Shown here: piece by piece, positions 18,446 to 27,020 of the stretch | Position numbering within the stretch: position 1 is the first letter of the stretch | Layout of the letters: every line of letters begins with the position of its first letter | Assembly (NCBI RefSeq): GCF_000719335.1 | Contig: NZ_JOGB01000008.1 | Location: forward strand, 62,001 to 126,000 | Direction of reading: 5' to 3' | From: Streptomyces sp. NRRL S-87 | GTDB taxonomy: Bacteria > Actinomycetota > Actinomycetes > Streptomycetales > Streptomycetaceae | DNA length: 64,000 nt | The notes under the pieces: generated by a model | Databases searched by the model: none | The model's input: only the letters and a program-made list of their open reading frames with translations | Told to the model about the DNA's origin: nothing | Program-made: the position numbers and the translations under genes

Positions 18446-19057
18446 ATGTCCGACACCAGCCCGACCGCCCCCGCCTCCGGCCCTGAGCCGTTCCGGGTCT
18501 CCGACGAGAACCTCGACGACCTCGCCAGCGCCCTCGCCAGGACCATCGCGGAGGTCAGGCGCCAGGGCGTCATCCTCGACCGCCTCGGCTCCGAGCCCGA
18601 TCCCGTACCCCCTGCCGATCAGCAGACGGACGGCGCTCCGGCAGCCGGGGCGGTCGGCCCCGGGAAGACCGACGGCCCCACCTCGGTGTTCATCATCGCC
18701 CTGGGCGGCGAGGCGTACGCCGTCGAACTCGCCGCCCTCAGCAACTGGGTGAACCACCTCCTCCTGCCGGTGTACGGCCGGGAGATCAGCACGACTCGCC
18801 CCTGGTGCGCGCAGTGGCACGAGCACCCGGAGGCCGTCGCTCGGCTGCACGCCCTCTGGCTCGCCTGGCAGCAGCTCACCGACACCGAGGCCGGCCTGGC
18901 CGGCCCGTCGACCTGGCACCGCGACCACCTGGACCAGGCCCTCGTCCACCTCCGCGCCCCGGACGGCCCATTCGCCGCGTGCACGGCGAGCCCGACCCGC
19001 CCCAACCACCGGGTGCTGACCACTCCCGCCCCTCAGGAGTCGGGGGTGGCGGCATGA
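18446..19057 (+). CDS. DUF4913-like protein
   Basis: This 203-residue protein has an acidic N-terminal half and a conserved-looking domain with LSNWVNHLLLPVYGRE, PWCAQWHEHPEAVARLHALWLAWQ and HRDHLDQALVHLR. This pattern matches DUF4913, common on Streptomyces plasmids and integrative elements but of unknown function. ATG 18446 is preferred over ATG 18431 because GGAG lies just upstream of the former. It overlaps the next gene. Confidence 0.8.
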   Translation: MSDTSPTAPASGPEPFRVSDENLDDLASALARTIAEVRRQGVILDRLGSEPDPVPPADQQTDGAPAAGAVGPGKTDGPTSVFIIALGGEAYAVELAALSNWVNHLLLPVYGREISTTRPWCAQWHEHPEAVARLHALWLAWQQLTDTEAGLAGPSTWHRDHLDQALVHLRAPDGPFAACTASPTRPNHRVLTTPAPQESGVAA

Positions 19058-19845
19058 ACGACCGCTTCGGCTTCGCCTTCGATTTCGATCTCGACGAACT
19101 CGCCCCCGCCGATACCGCGTCCGAGGAGGCAGTGGAGAGGTTCTGGTCCGGTGACCTGACGGCACTGTCCCAGCACCACACCACGCCCAACGGCTCCCAC
19201 AGCTTCGTCGTCGCCCACGACCAGTCGGCCACGTGGGGAGTGCCTGGCGCGCCCCAGGTCATGGCGATCGCCGTCGCCCGGGATCTCACCCGGTTCACGT
19301 TCACCCTGGAGACGAGCCACCACGCCACGGCGTCCTTCGCCCAGGCGTGGCTGGTCGAACGCGGCTGTCCGCCCGAGAAGATCGCCAAGATCCACGGCGG
19401 CTCCTTGAAGCCCGCCGACGACCTCACGGTGTGGGTCGAACGGCAGATCCGCGAGTCGGGCGCCCGGTACGAGGTCTTCGACAACCACACCTCGGATTCC
19501 GACCCGTGCGAGACGTGGACGCTGACGCACGACTCCAGTGCCGCCCAGGCGCCGGTTCGCCTCTTCCACGAAGAGTGGGACCACGCCGCCGGCACGTACA
19601 CGATGCGCGAGGGTGCCTTCGCCGACGTCGGCGCCGCCCGCGCCTGGCTGGACGACCGCAGCGGCCCGCTGCCGGAACCGCTGGAGTACAGCGATCACAA
19701 CGTTGCCGTCGTCCGGGCCCGCATCGCCCGCATCGCCCTCTCCCGCTCGGCCGGCACCGCCACGGCGCCGAAAGCCAGCCTGGACGCCCCCCGTACGCCT
19801 CCGGCGGGACCGGTCCAGCGTCCGGTACAGGGGAGGCTGCTGTGA
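19054..19845 (+). CDS. Hypothetical accessory protein
   Basis: This 263-residue acidic protein is unrecognised. Two internal segments have a similar pattern of ending TLTHDSS or TLETSHH followed by an amphipathic helix, which may mean a weak duplication. ATG overlaps the upstream stop (ATGA), and its stop overlaps the next GTG (GTGA), so it belongs to a coupled gene string. Confidence 0.72.
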   Translation: MNDRFGFAFDFDLDELAPADTASEEAVERFWSGDLTALSQHHTTPNGSHSFVVAHDQSATWGVPGAPQVMAIAVARDLTRFTFTLETSHHATASFAQAWLVERGCPPEKIAKIHGGSLKPADDLTVWVERQIRESGARYEVFDNHTSDSDPCETWTLTHDSSAAQAPVRLFHEEWDHAAGTYTMREGAFADVGAARAWLDDRSGPLPEPLEYSDHNVAVVRARIARIALSRSAGTATAPKASLDAPRTPPAGPVQRPVQGRLL

Positions 19846-20318
19846 GCCGCGCCCGCTTCGCCTTCGCCGCACACCCTGACGCCATCGCCGACCTTCGGGA
19901 ACTGCCCGACAGCATCCGCGATTTGGCTCTCCTGGAGCTGCAGAACCTGGTCCATGGAAGTGACGACTGCCTGCCGTTGAAGGGCCGCCTTGCCGGCTTC
20001 CACAAGGTCTACGTCGACCCCTCGGTCTCGTACCGACTGGTGATCCAGTTCCGCCCGGCCCCACCGACCTCGAACCACAGGCGCGAGATCTATCTCGTCG
20101 CTGCCGGAAGCCGGAAGGACTACGCGGTCTACCGCACGGCCCACCTACGCACCGCCCCTCAGCAGATCACCGAGACGGCCTCCGCCGACGAGGCCCGCGT
20201 CCAAGCCGCCCGGTCCCGTTCTTCCCTGGTCGCCGACCGCCCGACGGCCGCCCCGGCAGCTCCTCCCCCAGCAGCACACTCCACGGCCGCACCCTCCCGA
20301 AAGGTCCCCCAGCGATGA
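19842..20318 (+). CDS. RelE/ParE-fold protein with long tail
   Basis: Residues 1-105 look like a RelE/ParE toxin fold: AHPDAIADLRELPDSIRDLALLEL, then LPLKGRLAGFHKVYVDPSVSYRLV and REIYLVAAGSRKDYAVYRTAHLR. A disordered Ala/Pro/Ser tail of about 50 residues follows. No short antitoxin-like gene lies beside it: both neighbours are coupled transfer-operon proteins. It may be a toxin held in check by an unrecognised partner, or a domesticated RNA- or protein-binding form. Starts at GTG 19842. Confidence 0.75.
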   Translation: MSRARFAFAAHPDAIADLRELPDSIRDLALLELQNLVHGSDDCLPLKGRLAGFHKVYVDPSVSYRLVIQFRPAPPTSNHRREIYLVAAGSRKDYAVYRTAHLRTAPQQITETASADEARVQAARSRSSLVADRPTAAPAAPPPAAHSTAAPSRKVPQR

Positions 20319-20983
20319 CTGCCGACCGCGCCCCGCTGTCCCGTACCGACCTGGCCGGCCTCCTCACCGAGGCCGCGCAGAGCGCCTTCGGAATCCTCAC
20401 CGCCGAGTACCCGACGGCCGCCGACCGCTCCTACCTGCACCCCGTACTGGGCCCGTTGTCCGCCGGCCCGCGCGTGGTGTGCGAGCTGAACGACCGGCTC
20501 GAAGAGTTCATGGCCGCCGAACCGCGCCCTGCCATGCCAGCGAGCCTGTTCACCCTGGCCTCCTACGCCTCCGCGCTGGGCTGGCTCACCGAGTCCCTCG
20601 CCGAGCTGACCACCGCCGTCGACCAGATCTGCACGCGCGTGGGCATCCCGACGGAACCTCGGGACCCGGCCTTCGCCGCGACCGAGGACGCCGAGGAGGA
20701 AGACGGGCTCGACTTCGCCTTCAGCGCGCTGGAGCTGGCGGCGATCCGCAGCGCCGCCGAGGCCGCCGGGCTCCCGCCGGGTGACTATGTCGACGTGCTC
20801 TCCCAGTCGCTGCTGGCGGCCTCCCGGATCACCGACGCCTGCATGGAGATCTCCAGCGGCCTGCTCGAAGACGCCGCGTACGTCGTCGACGAGGCGGCCG
20901 ACCACATCTGGACCGGCGGCGAACCAGGGGGACTGCCCACTCTGGTCCGTTCACTGCTCGCCCGGATGGAGGCGGTTGAATGA
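20315..20983 (+). CDS. Hypothetical helical protein
   Basis: This 222-residue protein is predicted entirely helical and acidic, with an EEEDGLDFAF segment in the middle. No domain is recognised. It overlaps both neighbours by four bases. Function unknown. Confidence 0.72.
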   Translation: MTADRAPLSRTDLAGLLTEAAQSAFGILTAEYPTAADRSYLHPVLGPLSAGPRVVCELNDRLEEFMAAEPRPAMPASLFTLASYASALGWLTESLAELTTAVDQICTRVGIPTEPRDPAFAATEDAEEEDGLDFAFSALELAAIRSAAEAAGLPPGDYVDVLSQSLLAASRITDACMEISSGLLEDAAYVVDEAADHIWTGGEPGGLPTLVRSLLARMEAVE

Positions 20984-22344
20984 ACCCGCGCGATACGCCC
21001 GAGCGGGCCTCCGCCTTTCCCATCAGTTCGTTCGATGCCCAGCGCATCGAGGACGCGCTCTCCCTGATGGGGCCGAAGTGGACCGCCTGGGCGGCGATGA
21101 CCTTGGCCCAGGAGCGCCGTCCCATGCGTGTACGAGATGTCGCCGCCAGGCTCCCCTTCGTCAGCGAGCAGTTCGTCGGCAAGCGGCTGGCCGCCATGCA
21201 CTCTGACGGGTTGGTCGTCCGAACCGACGAGCGCTATGGGGCTCCGTACCGACTCAGCGTGCTCGGCGAGTCCCTGGCGCCCGTGCACCGCACCTTGGCT
21301 GACTGGTCCCGCGCCTACTTGTCGCCCGACAGGATGGCCGAAGCCGAACGCGTCGAGGACGCCGTACAGCGTCTGCGGCTGCGGCACTCCACCGCCATGA
21401 TCAAGGTCCTCTACGCGGGCGGCCCGATGCGGTTCGTCCACATCGCCGAAGGCGTCGGCCTGGACGTCGCCCTCACCCGGCAGCGTCTCCTCCGGCTTCA
21501 GGCCGACGGCTTGGTCACCCGCACGGGGCCACGCCACGGCGACCCCTCCGTTCTGACGGATGCCGGCCAGGCGCTCGGTCCCGTCTACGCGACCGTCGAG
21601 CACTGGAGCGCCCCCTTGGCCGCGCGGTGGACCCCGTCGCCCCCTGTCCCCGTCGCGACGGCCCAGCGGACCCACTCCGCTACTCCGTTGAGGTCGGACG
21701 GCGCCCGGACCGCAGCAGCCCTGCGCCGGAGCGCTGCCGCACCGAACGCCCTGTTCAGCCACGCCTCCCAGCCACAACCGCGGGTGCATGGCCGTAGCCG
21801 CCCAGTCCACCCCGGGACGGGGCAGGTGATCCGGATGGCGCCGAGAACCAGAGGCACCCCGCCGTCGCCACAGCGTCCGCGTGCGCTCCGGCCCACCACC
21901 ACGCTGCGCACGCGGGCGCGTTCCCCTCCTCCCACACGCGCCTGGAGCTTCGACCATGCCCGCCCTCCCCGACCCGGCCCGCTACGAAGAGGTACTGGTC
22001 AGCCCCATGTATCTCGCCGGCTCCAACGGGACCGGAGACGCCGGCTTCGCCCCCGTGGCCCACTGGCCTCACCACTACCTCGACGACGGACCCTGCCGGC
22101 TCCTCGTCACCTCTCCCGACCAGCGGATCCGGATCGGCTGGTTCGGCGACGACTTCGAGCTGTGGAGGATCACCGCGGCAGAGGAGGCCGTCGCCACGCC
22201 CCGCTGGACGGCAACCTTCAACCACGTCACCCCGGCCGAGATCGTCACCGGCCTCACCACCGCCCTGGCCCGCGACTACGCCGACTCCGACCCGTACGAG
22301 AGCAACGGACGCTTCCTGGCGGATCCGTCGTCGCACTGGGCTGA
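20980..22344 (+). CDS. Tandem winged-helix (HxlR/MarR-like) DNA-binding protein
   Basis: Two similar winged-helix units lie at about residues 20-105 (KWTAWAAMTLAQERRPMRVRDVAARLPFVS) and 115-205 (MIKVLYAGGPMRFVHIAEGVGLDV), each followed by a wing with LVVRT or LVTRT. It is probably a regulator of the element. The open frame continues to 22344, but residues after about 250 are Arg/Pro-rich and lie on top of the well-supported DUF317 gene at 21956. The real protein probably ends earlier, through a frameshift I could not place, or its tail is simply unconstrained. The end coordinate is therefore doubtful. Confidence 0.65.
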   Translation: MNPRDTPERASAFPISSFDAQRIEDALSLMGPKWTAWAAMTLAQERRPMRVRDVAARLPFVSEQFVGKRLAAMHSDGLVVRTDERYGAPYRLSVLGESLAPVHRTLADWSRAYLSPDRMAEAERVEDAVQRLRLRHSTAMIKVLYAGGPMRFVHIAEGVGLDVALTRQRLLRLQADGLVTRTGPRHGDPSVLTDAGQALGPVYATVEHWSAPLAARWTPSPPVPVATAQRTHSATPLRSDGARTAAALRRSAAAPNALFSHASQPQPRVHGRSRPVHPGTGQVIRMAPRTRGTPPSPQRPRALRPTTTLRTRARSPPPTRAWSFDHARPPRPGPLRRGTGQPHVSRRLQRDRRRRLRPRGPLASPLPRRRTLPAPRHLSRPADPDRLVRRRLRAVEDHRGRGGRRHAPLDGNLQPRHPGRDRHRPHHRPGPRLRRLRPVREQRTLPGGSVVALG

Positions 22345-22894
22345 TGCCGTCCAGCCGCTGCTCGATGCCGGCTGGCGCCGAGGGGCGGCCAAGTACGGAA
22401 GCGTCGAGATCACCGCTCCCGACGGACTGGCAGGTGTCGAGATCGACACCCTTCGCGGCGGACGAGACGCCGAGACCGTCATGCTGTGGGCCGGTCCCCG
22501 GGGCTGGGGTACGCGGGCGGAGGCGGTGTTCACGGCCCGCACTCCGTCCCATCTGATCGCCGCGACGGCGACCGTCATGGCCAGTCCGGCCCCGGTGGTC
22601 CGTGAACGGCACATGATCCACCGCGAGATGGAGCCGCTAGTCACGCTGACGCCGGTCGGCCCAGCTGCCGATCCCCGGGTCTCTCGCTCTCCGACTCCGC
22701 TCGACGTACGACGCACCGCTGTCACCGAGGCCGTACACCGTGCCGCGCGCGCTCCGCTGGCAGCAGCCGACCTCCGCGTGATGGCGGCCCAGAGCCGCAC
22801 CACGTCCTCGGCGCAGAAGCGGTCGAGGACCCTCGCGCCCGCAGCCGCAGCCCGGCCGCCAGCCGCTTCGTCGGCTCCCCGGCACAGCCGCTGA
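21956..22894 (+). CDS. DUF317-domain protein
   Basis: The 312-residue protein carries two DUF317-like units. One has WPHHYLDDGPCRLLVTSPDQRIRIGWF and VTPAEIVTGLTTALARDY; the other starts near residue 125 with WADAVQPLLDAGWRR and continues IEITAPDG-like and FTARTPSHLIAATATVM text. DUF317 is frequent in Streptomyces genomes and elements; its function is unknown. ATG 21956 follows GGAGC. The tail after about 230 is low-complexity. Confidence 0.82.
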   Translation: MPALPDPARYEEVLVSPMYLAGSNGTGDAGFAPVAHWPHHYLDDGPCRLLVTSPDQRIRIGWFGDDFELWRITAAEEAVATPRWTATFNHVTPAEIVTGLTTALARDYADSDPYESNGRFLADPSSHWADAVQPLLDAGWRRGAAKYGSVEITAPDGLAGVEIDTLRGGRDAETVMLWAGPRGWGTRAEAVFTARTPSHLIAATATVMASPAPVVRERHMIHREMEPLVTLTPVGPAADPRVSRSPTPLDVRRTAVTEAVHRAARAPLAAADLRVMAAQSRTTSSAQKRSRTLAPAAAARPPAASSAPRHSR

Positions 22895-22953
22895 CCCCCG
22901 CCCGAACCTTCCCGGACGCCCCCTTCGCCCCTCCGGACAAAAGGAGTTCCTTC

Positions 22954-23442
22954 ATGCCCGACACCACCACGCTCGACCAGGCCACTTCCATGATCGAGAA
23001 AGCCTGGGACCAGCCCATCCAGGTCCTGGAAGCCCGCGCGGTCCGTCGCCCCTGCGACGACCCGCTCCTGCGCTCGGCCATGCACATCCGTACGGCCCTG
23101 GCCATCACCGACAACGCGGTGTCCGTTCACCAGGATCGTCTGCACGCCCTGACCCGGCCCGGGTATGTGCCGGCATTCTACGAGCTGGACCGGCTCTCCA
23201 ACTCGGCGGCTGACCTTCGCGTCGCGCTCGCGGAGAGCGGTGCGTACGTGCAGGCGATCCGGCGTGTGGTCGAAGCACGCGAAGCCGCCTCGGCCGCGGA
23301 CCGGGGGCCGGCGGCGCACCTGTCCCGGGCCGCTGTCGCCCGCTCGGGGCTCGCTTCACATGCCCCGGGCCAGGTGCCCGACCAGCCTGTTCCTGCCGCT
23401 GTCGTCGGGCCGTCGGCGCCCTCACCGGGGCCGCGCCGCTGA
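22954..23442 (+). CDS. Hypothetical protein of the second transfer operon
   Basis: This 162-residue protein is helical for about 115 residues and then disordered. It has no domain I know. A clear AAAGGAG ribosome site precedes ATG 22954. Function unknown. Confidence 0.72.
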   Translation: MPDTTTLDQATSMIEKAWDQPIQVLEARAVRRPCDDPLLRSAMHIRTALAITDNAVSVHQDRLHALTRPGYVPAFYELDRLSNSAADLRVALAESGAYVQAIRRVVEAREAASAADRGPAAHLSRAAVARSGLASHAPGQVPDQPVPAAVVGPSAPSPGPRR

Positions 23443-23446
23443 ACGG

Positions 23447-23713
23447 TCAGGCAGGGTCTTCGTCGTGGTGGGCGTCCTCGGTGCGGGCGCCCACCACTCG
23501 GGCCAACTCCTCCACCGTCAGCTCGACGTGCCGTCCTTCCGCGACCCGTTGCTCCACCAGCGCTTCCTCGTCCGCCCACCTGTCGGACTGCGCGCCGACG
23601 CCCCACTGGCCGTCGGCAACCATCGCAATGTCGCCGACGGTCCACGGCCGCCCGGCGGCACGGATCTTGCGCTCCCACCCGGCCACATCCCGATGTCTGC
23701 CCGACTCCGTCAT
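23447..23713 (-). CDS. Small hypothetical protein on the opposite strand
   Basis: An 88-residue protein is predicted from ATG 23713, behind GGGAACAGGG. The frame is open further upstream (to 23887), but that part is Gly/Ser-rich and less convincing. The protein contains WTVGDIAMVADGQWG, a pattern resembling a short helix-turn-helix, and an acidic tail. It points against the operon, which makes it less certain. Confidence 0.5.
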   Translation of the reverse strand: MTESGRHRDVAGWERKIRAAGRPWTVGDIAMVADGQWGVGAQSDRWADEEALVEQRVAEGRHVELTVEELARVVGARTEDAHHDEDPA

Positions 23714-23936
23714 CCCTGTTCCCCCTTCGGTCCCGTACGGCCCGCTGCCGTAACTCGGATACGACAACCCGGGGCGTCGTTCCATTCCCGTGCCGCCGAC
23801 GTTCTGGGCCGTCTGCGTGATCAATTCGCCCACGGCAGACGGGGCATCCCCGGAAACGACTACGAACTGCGGCACACCCCATGTCAACGTACGGGTGCCC
23901 GGAAAAACCGCAGGTCAACGAAGGGATCGTCCAACC

Positions 23937-24284
23937 GTGAGCGTCTCCGCCACCCTCCTGCCCGCCGCCGTCCGTCCGGCCGCGGAAGACCGCCACTGGC
24001 TCGCCTCGGACCACTGCGCCACTCCGGTCCTCGAACTCCTCCACGCCCTCGACTGGACAGTCGTCGCCACTCCGGAGGCCAACATCCACGCGACGAGCCC
24101 CGACGGCCGCGTCTACGTCGGCTGGCTCCCCGAGGACCCCGCCGCCTGGACACGCGACATCGTCTGGCGGGTCCAGGTGCAGCCAACCGAAGGCGACACG
24201 TGGGTCCAGGAGTTCGGTACCCACACCCCCGCCGAGGCGGTGGCCGGGTTCGTCGCCGCCCTCGTCGCCCACTCCCCCTGCTGA
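23937..24284 (+). CDS. Short DUF317-domain protein
   Basis: This 115-residue protein is a single DUF317-like unit (TPVLELLHALDWTVVATPEANIHATSPDGRVYVGWLPED, then HTPAEAVAGFVAALVAHSP). GTG 23937 with AAGGGA upstream is the best start. It is one of two DUF317 genes in this operon; the other (21956) has a doubled unit. Confidence 0.75.
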   Translation: MSVSATLLPAAVRPAAEDRHWLASDHCATPVLELLHALDWTVVATPEANIHATSPDGRVYVGWLPEDPAAWTRDIVWRVQVQPTEGDTWVQEFGTHTPAEAVAGFVAALVAHSPC

Positions 24285-24634
24285 ATCGGTGAGCGGGCTG
24301 CACCACCGGCCCGCCCCGCTGACCGGCACCCGTTCTCGGGTCCCCGTCCCCTCCGGGCCGACCGGCCCCGTCCCCGCTCACTGGCCCAGCAGGAGGTTCC
24401 GATCGCACGCATGCTCCTGGCCACCCGACCCCGCTACCGCCAAGTGCGCCTTCGCCCGTCGCTGCACCTGCTACTACCTGCCTGGTCAGTACGGCCGCCA
24501 TGCCAAGCCTCTTCGCCGACGTGCCGCCCGCCGAGCCGAACGCCGCCAGTGGCACCGCGGCCTGTCCAAATGAGCGCCCTGACGTCCACCGCCCCGACCG
24601 TCCAGGGGCTCCTCCCCCACACGAGGGACTCACC

Positions 24635-24895
24635 GTGCCTTTCCACGCCCCGCTCACCAACCACCACGCCGACGGCACCCTCTGCCCGGCGGACCACAAG
24701 CACACCAGCTCCGGCAGGCCGCTCCACGCCGACTGCCCGGGGCGCACGTACACCCAGGCCGTCTGCTCGTGCGGTGGCTGGGAGATGAAGCAACGAGGCA
24801 AGGGCTACGTCAACGAGTGCCGCAAACGGCACCTCGCCGACCACGCCCAGGGGCCGAAGGTCCTCCGAGACCTGCTCCGCCTCGACGCTCCCTGA
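24635..24895 (+). CDS. Small Cys/His-rich protein
   Basis: The 86-residue protein contains CPADHKH, DCPG, CSCGGWE and NECRKRHLADH. These make several Cys/His pairs with spacing suited to zinc binding. GTG 24635 follows GAGG. It may bind nucleic acid or serve as an adaptor; function unknown. Confidence 0.7.
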   Translation: MPFHAPLTNHHADGTLCPADHKHTSSGRPLHADCPGRTYTQAVCSCGGWEMKQRGKGYVNECRKRHLADHAQGPKVLRDLLRLDAP

Positions 24896-24936
24896 CTCGC
24901 CAACCCCGCCCGCCCGTAACGCTCTCGGAGGCTCCA

Positions 24937-25149
24937 TTGCCCCAGTACCTGACCGTCGGCCACCTGCTCCGCCAGCTCCAGGACCTCGATCCCACCCTGC
25001 CGATCCGCCTCGCCGTCAACCCCGACTTCCCCTTCACCCACTACGTGGGGACCGAGGTGGTCGTCCAGGACGGCAAGGCGTTCATCCCCGACGACGGTCA
25101 GGAGGACTACCTCCCCACATCGGTACGCGCCGCCCTCACCTGGTCCTGA
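24937..25149 (+). CDS. Small hypothetical protein, TTG start
   Basis: A 70-residue protein starts at TTG 24937, with CGGAGG six bases upstream. It contains LTVGHLLRQLQDLDPTLPIRL and VVVQDGKAFI, a pattern seen in many small actinobacterial and phage proteins. The ribosome site is what decides this start. Function unknown. Confidence 0.72.
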   Translation: MPQYLTVGHLLRQLQDLDPTLPIRLAVNPDFPFTHYVGTEVVVQDGKAFIPDDGQEDYLPTSVRAALTWS

Positions 25150-25221
25150 CCCCTTCCCCCGCTCTCCGGAGGCTCTCATCTCGTCGCACATACTCCCGCT
25201 GCACGGCCTCGGGCACGTCCC

Positions 25222-25551
25222 ATGCCGGACGGCGCACGCGGCGCGCTGGTCCAGCGCGTCTCTACCCAGCACGACGGCCCACTCGACGTCACGTGGCTCG
25301 CCGCCAGAACCCCGAAGCTCCCGCTCGGCCGCATTCGCCTCCACTGGGAGCCCGCCTCTCGCTCCGGCTGGAACGTCACCGCCCACCTGGGCCTGGCCAC
25401 CAGCGAGGTACACCTCGCCTCCTGGCCGGCTGCCCCGGACGACTGGCCGCGCCTGGTCCGCCCGACCCTCCACGAGGTGACCGGCCTCTGCGCCGCCCTC
25501 GCATTCGCGACCGCCGCCCTAGACCTCTCGAACCACCTCGCAGAGGTCTGA
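25222..25551 (+). CDS. Hypothetical protein, start uncertain
   Basis: A 109-residue open frame has strong codon bias and a globular-looking sequence (WNVTAHLGLATSEVHLASWP). CGGAGG lies at about 25166, but no standard start follows it at a normal distance in this frame, so the true start may be upstream of ATG 25222 with a non-standard codon. Last gene of the second operon before the weakly coding stretch to 25719. Confidence 0.6.
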   Translation: MPDGARGALVQRVSTQHDGPLDVTWLAARTPKLPLGRIRLHWEPASRSGWNVTAHLGLATSEVHLASWPAAPDDWPRLVRPTLHEVTGLCAALAFATAALDLSNHLAEV

Positions 25552-25718
25552 CCGAGAACCGCAGAAGGCCGTCCCATGCCGGTCAGGCAGAGGGCGGCCT
25601 TGCCGTACGCCGTTGAGTAAGAGAGGCCCAGCGATCCGTTGACGCAGGGATCCGAACGTTTCGCACATAGGCCCGATGATGAGCTGCGGCCAGGAAGCCA
25701 CGAGAAGGACGCTCCTCG

Positions 25719-25904
25719 ATGTCTGACGCCCCGGCGAGACCGGACTCTTCAGAGAGGGGCGGGTGTCGGGAGTCTTCCTCGGCCGCCACCCCGCAACGCA
25801 CTTCACGCCATCACCCCGAACTCCCTGACGAGGTATGGGAGATCTGGCAGTCGAGCAAGGGCAGACAGCAGCCGCGATCCATCTGGCCGTTCTGCCCGAA
25901 GTAG
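25719..25904 (+). CDS. Small hypothetical protein before terminator
   Basis: This 61-codon ORF has GAAGGA ten bases upstream of ATG 25719 and stops eight bases before a perfect terminator hairpin. The C-terminal half (LPDEVWEIWQSSKGR) looks protein-like, while the N-terminal half is disordered. Function unknown. Confidence 0.5.
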   Translation: MSDAPARPDSSERGGCRESSSAATPQRTSRHHPELPDEVWEIWQSSKGRQQPRSIWPFCPK

Positions 25905-25912
25905 GCAGCACC

Positions 25913-25940
25913 GAAGCCCCGCCGGCAGTGGCGGGGCTTC
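25913..25940 (+). terminator. Intrinsic terminator of the second transfer operon
   Basis: A perfect 11-bp stem, GAAGCCCCGCC with GGCGGGGCTTC and a six-base loop, lies between the plus-strand operon and the convergent minus-strand gene ending at 25991. No long T run follows, as is usual in Streptomyces. Confidence 0.85.
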
Positions 25941-25990
25941 CTGGCTGCAAGGGCGGCGCCTGACTTACGGCGCGGTGGCGAGCCTGGCGG

Positions 25991-26512
25991 TCACTCGTCC
26001 TTGGGCTTGTCGTCGTAGGTGCTGTCGAACCAGTCGATGAATTCGCGGACGCTGCCGATCTTCGCGATCCGGGCGTGCAGGGCCTTCTGGTCGTGACCGA
26101 TGACGAACCATCCACCGGTCACCAGCTCGCCGCAGCCGCAGTAGCAGGTGCGGGCGTCGTGCGGGGCGTCGAAGTAGGTGATCGGGTTGCGGGTCGTCTC
26201 GACGGGCGTTCCCTTGCCAACGTAGGTGTCGTACACCTCGTCGCCCGGCGTGAGGTACCTGCCTTCGATCGCCTTGCGTCCCCCTGCCACGGGGACGAGC
26301 TTGTCGATTGCGATGGCCATGCGGACCTCGCCCTCGTGGGAGAGCAGGGCGTAGCGCTCCTTCTCGGCGCGCTCACCCAGAACCCAGCACCCACGGTTGG
26401 CGTGGAAGAGGGCCTCGTCGTCCATGACCGGGTCGAAGCCGACGATGTTACGGCCGAGCTGGTCCTCCTGCGGGTTGACGTACCGCCTCGAACCAAGGGT
26501 GATGTGGATCAT
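25991..26512 (-). CDS. Hypothetical protein with CxCGCG motif
   Basis: This 173-residue protein begins with a beta-rich region (MIHITLGSRRYVNP). Near residue 130 it has ARTCYCGCGELVTGGWFVIGHDQKAL, a compact Cys cluster that could hold a metal. It ends in a charged tail. The ATG at 26512 has GGGGG just upstream; an ATG at 26533 is also possible. A 15-bp palindrome lies about 50 bases upstream of the start and may control it. Confidence 0.7.
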   Translation of the reverse strand: MIHITLGSRRYVNPQEDQLGRNIVGFDPVMDDEALFHANRGCWVLGERAEKERYALLSHEGEVRMAIAIDKLVPVAGGRKAIEGRYLTPGDEVYDTYVGKGTPVETTRNPITYFDAPHDARTCYCGCGELVTGGWFVIGHDQKALHARIAKIGSVREFIDWFDSTYDDKPKDE

Positions 26513-26559
26513 CAAGTACCCCCATAGATGCATACCCAGGGCTCCCCGCCCTGCGGACT

Positions 26560-26574
26560 ATGCAATCTTTGCAT
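26560..26574. promoter_or_regulatory. Palindromic operator candidate
   Basis: ATGCAATCTTTGCAT is a perfect inverted repeat (6-bp arms, 3-bp spacer) and is AT-rich in a GC-rich background. It lies in the presumed promoter of the minus-strand gene starting at 26512. Its cognate regulator is unknown. Confidence 0.5.
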
Positions 26575-27020
26575 GACGACTCAATACCTTCAACCCCTAG
26601 GACCCGAGGCCTGGATTCTATCGGGCGGGAAAGCGCTCGCCATCCCCCGCCCAACGACGCCCGGATTCGATTCTCTCCAAGTCACCCTTGACGCAGGGGG
26701 CATTCGGCGACCAAGCGCCCCAGGGACAGAGGGAGGGGCGCGGTTCGCGAAAGGGACAGATCCAGGGTTCGGACGAGTGACGCAGAGGCGACTTCCGGGC
26801 GGGCTTTCCTAGAACGGCAACCCGGCTGACCACCCTGTACACGCCGAGGCCGAGGAGTTCCACCGATGTATCGGTGGAACTCTCGGCGTGTAGCACCTCG
26901 CTGTTCTCGGCCTCCCGGAGGAGCCCCCAGGTCGGCAAGGCGAGATGCCGCTCGAGCCGCCTTCGGCGTTCGCGTTGTTCGTCCACTACGGGTCAGGGTG
27001 AGCGCGCGGTCTTGCCACCT
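26575..27020. other. Long non-coding stretch containing a large inverted repeat
   Basis: No gene is convincing here. A frame of 122 codons on the minus strand (26618-26986) follows the nuclease gene but has no ribosome site and runs through the inverted repeat at 26839-26891, so I do not annotate it. The base composition is lower in GC than its surroundings. Confidence 0.45.
26839..26891. repeat. Large imperfect palindrome (hairpin or operator)
   Basis: A 13-bp perfect inverted repeat (26855-26867 with 26870-26882, spacer GT) is flanked by a further 9-bp matching pair (26839-26847 with 26883-26891). A seven-base bulge lies on the left side. It lies about 130 bases beyond the stop of the nuclease gene at 27021 and could terminate it. 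The two-base spacer is unusual for an RNA loop and would also suit a protein-binding site. Confidence 0.65.

Noticed and set aside
24289..24573. 94-codon frame with CTCYYLPG-like Cys cluster
   Set aside because: The Cys-rich end looks protein-like, but no usable start follows the nearby AGGAGG in this frame.
26618..26986. 122-codon frame after the nuclease gene
   Set aside because: No ribosome site, and it is built across the large palindrome; its second half has no protein-like pattern.
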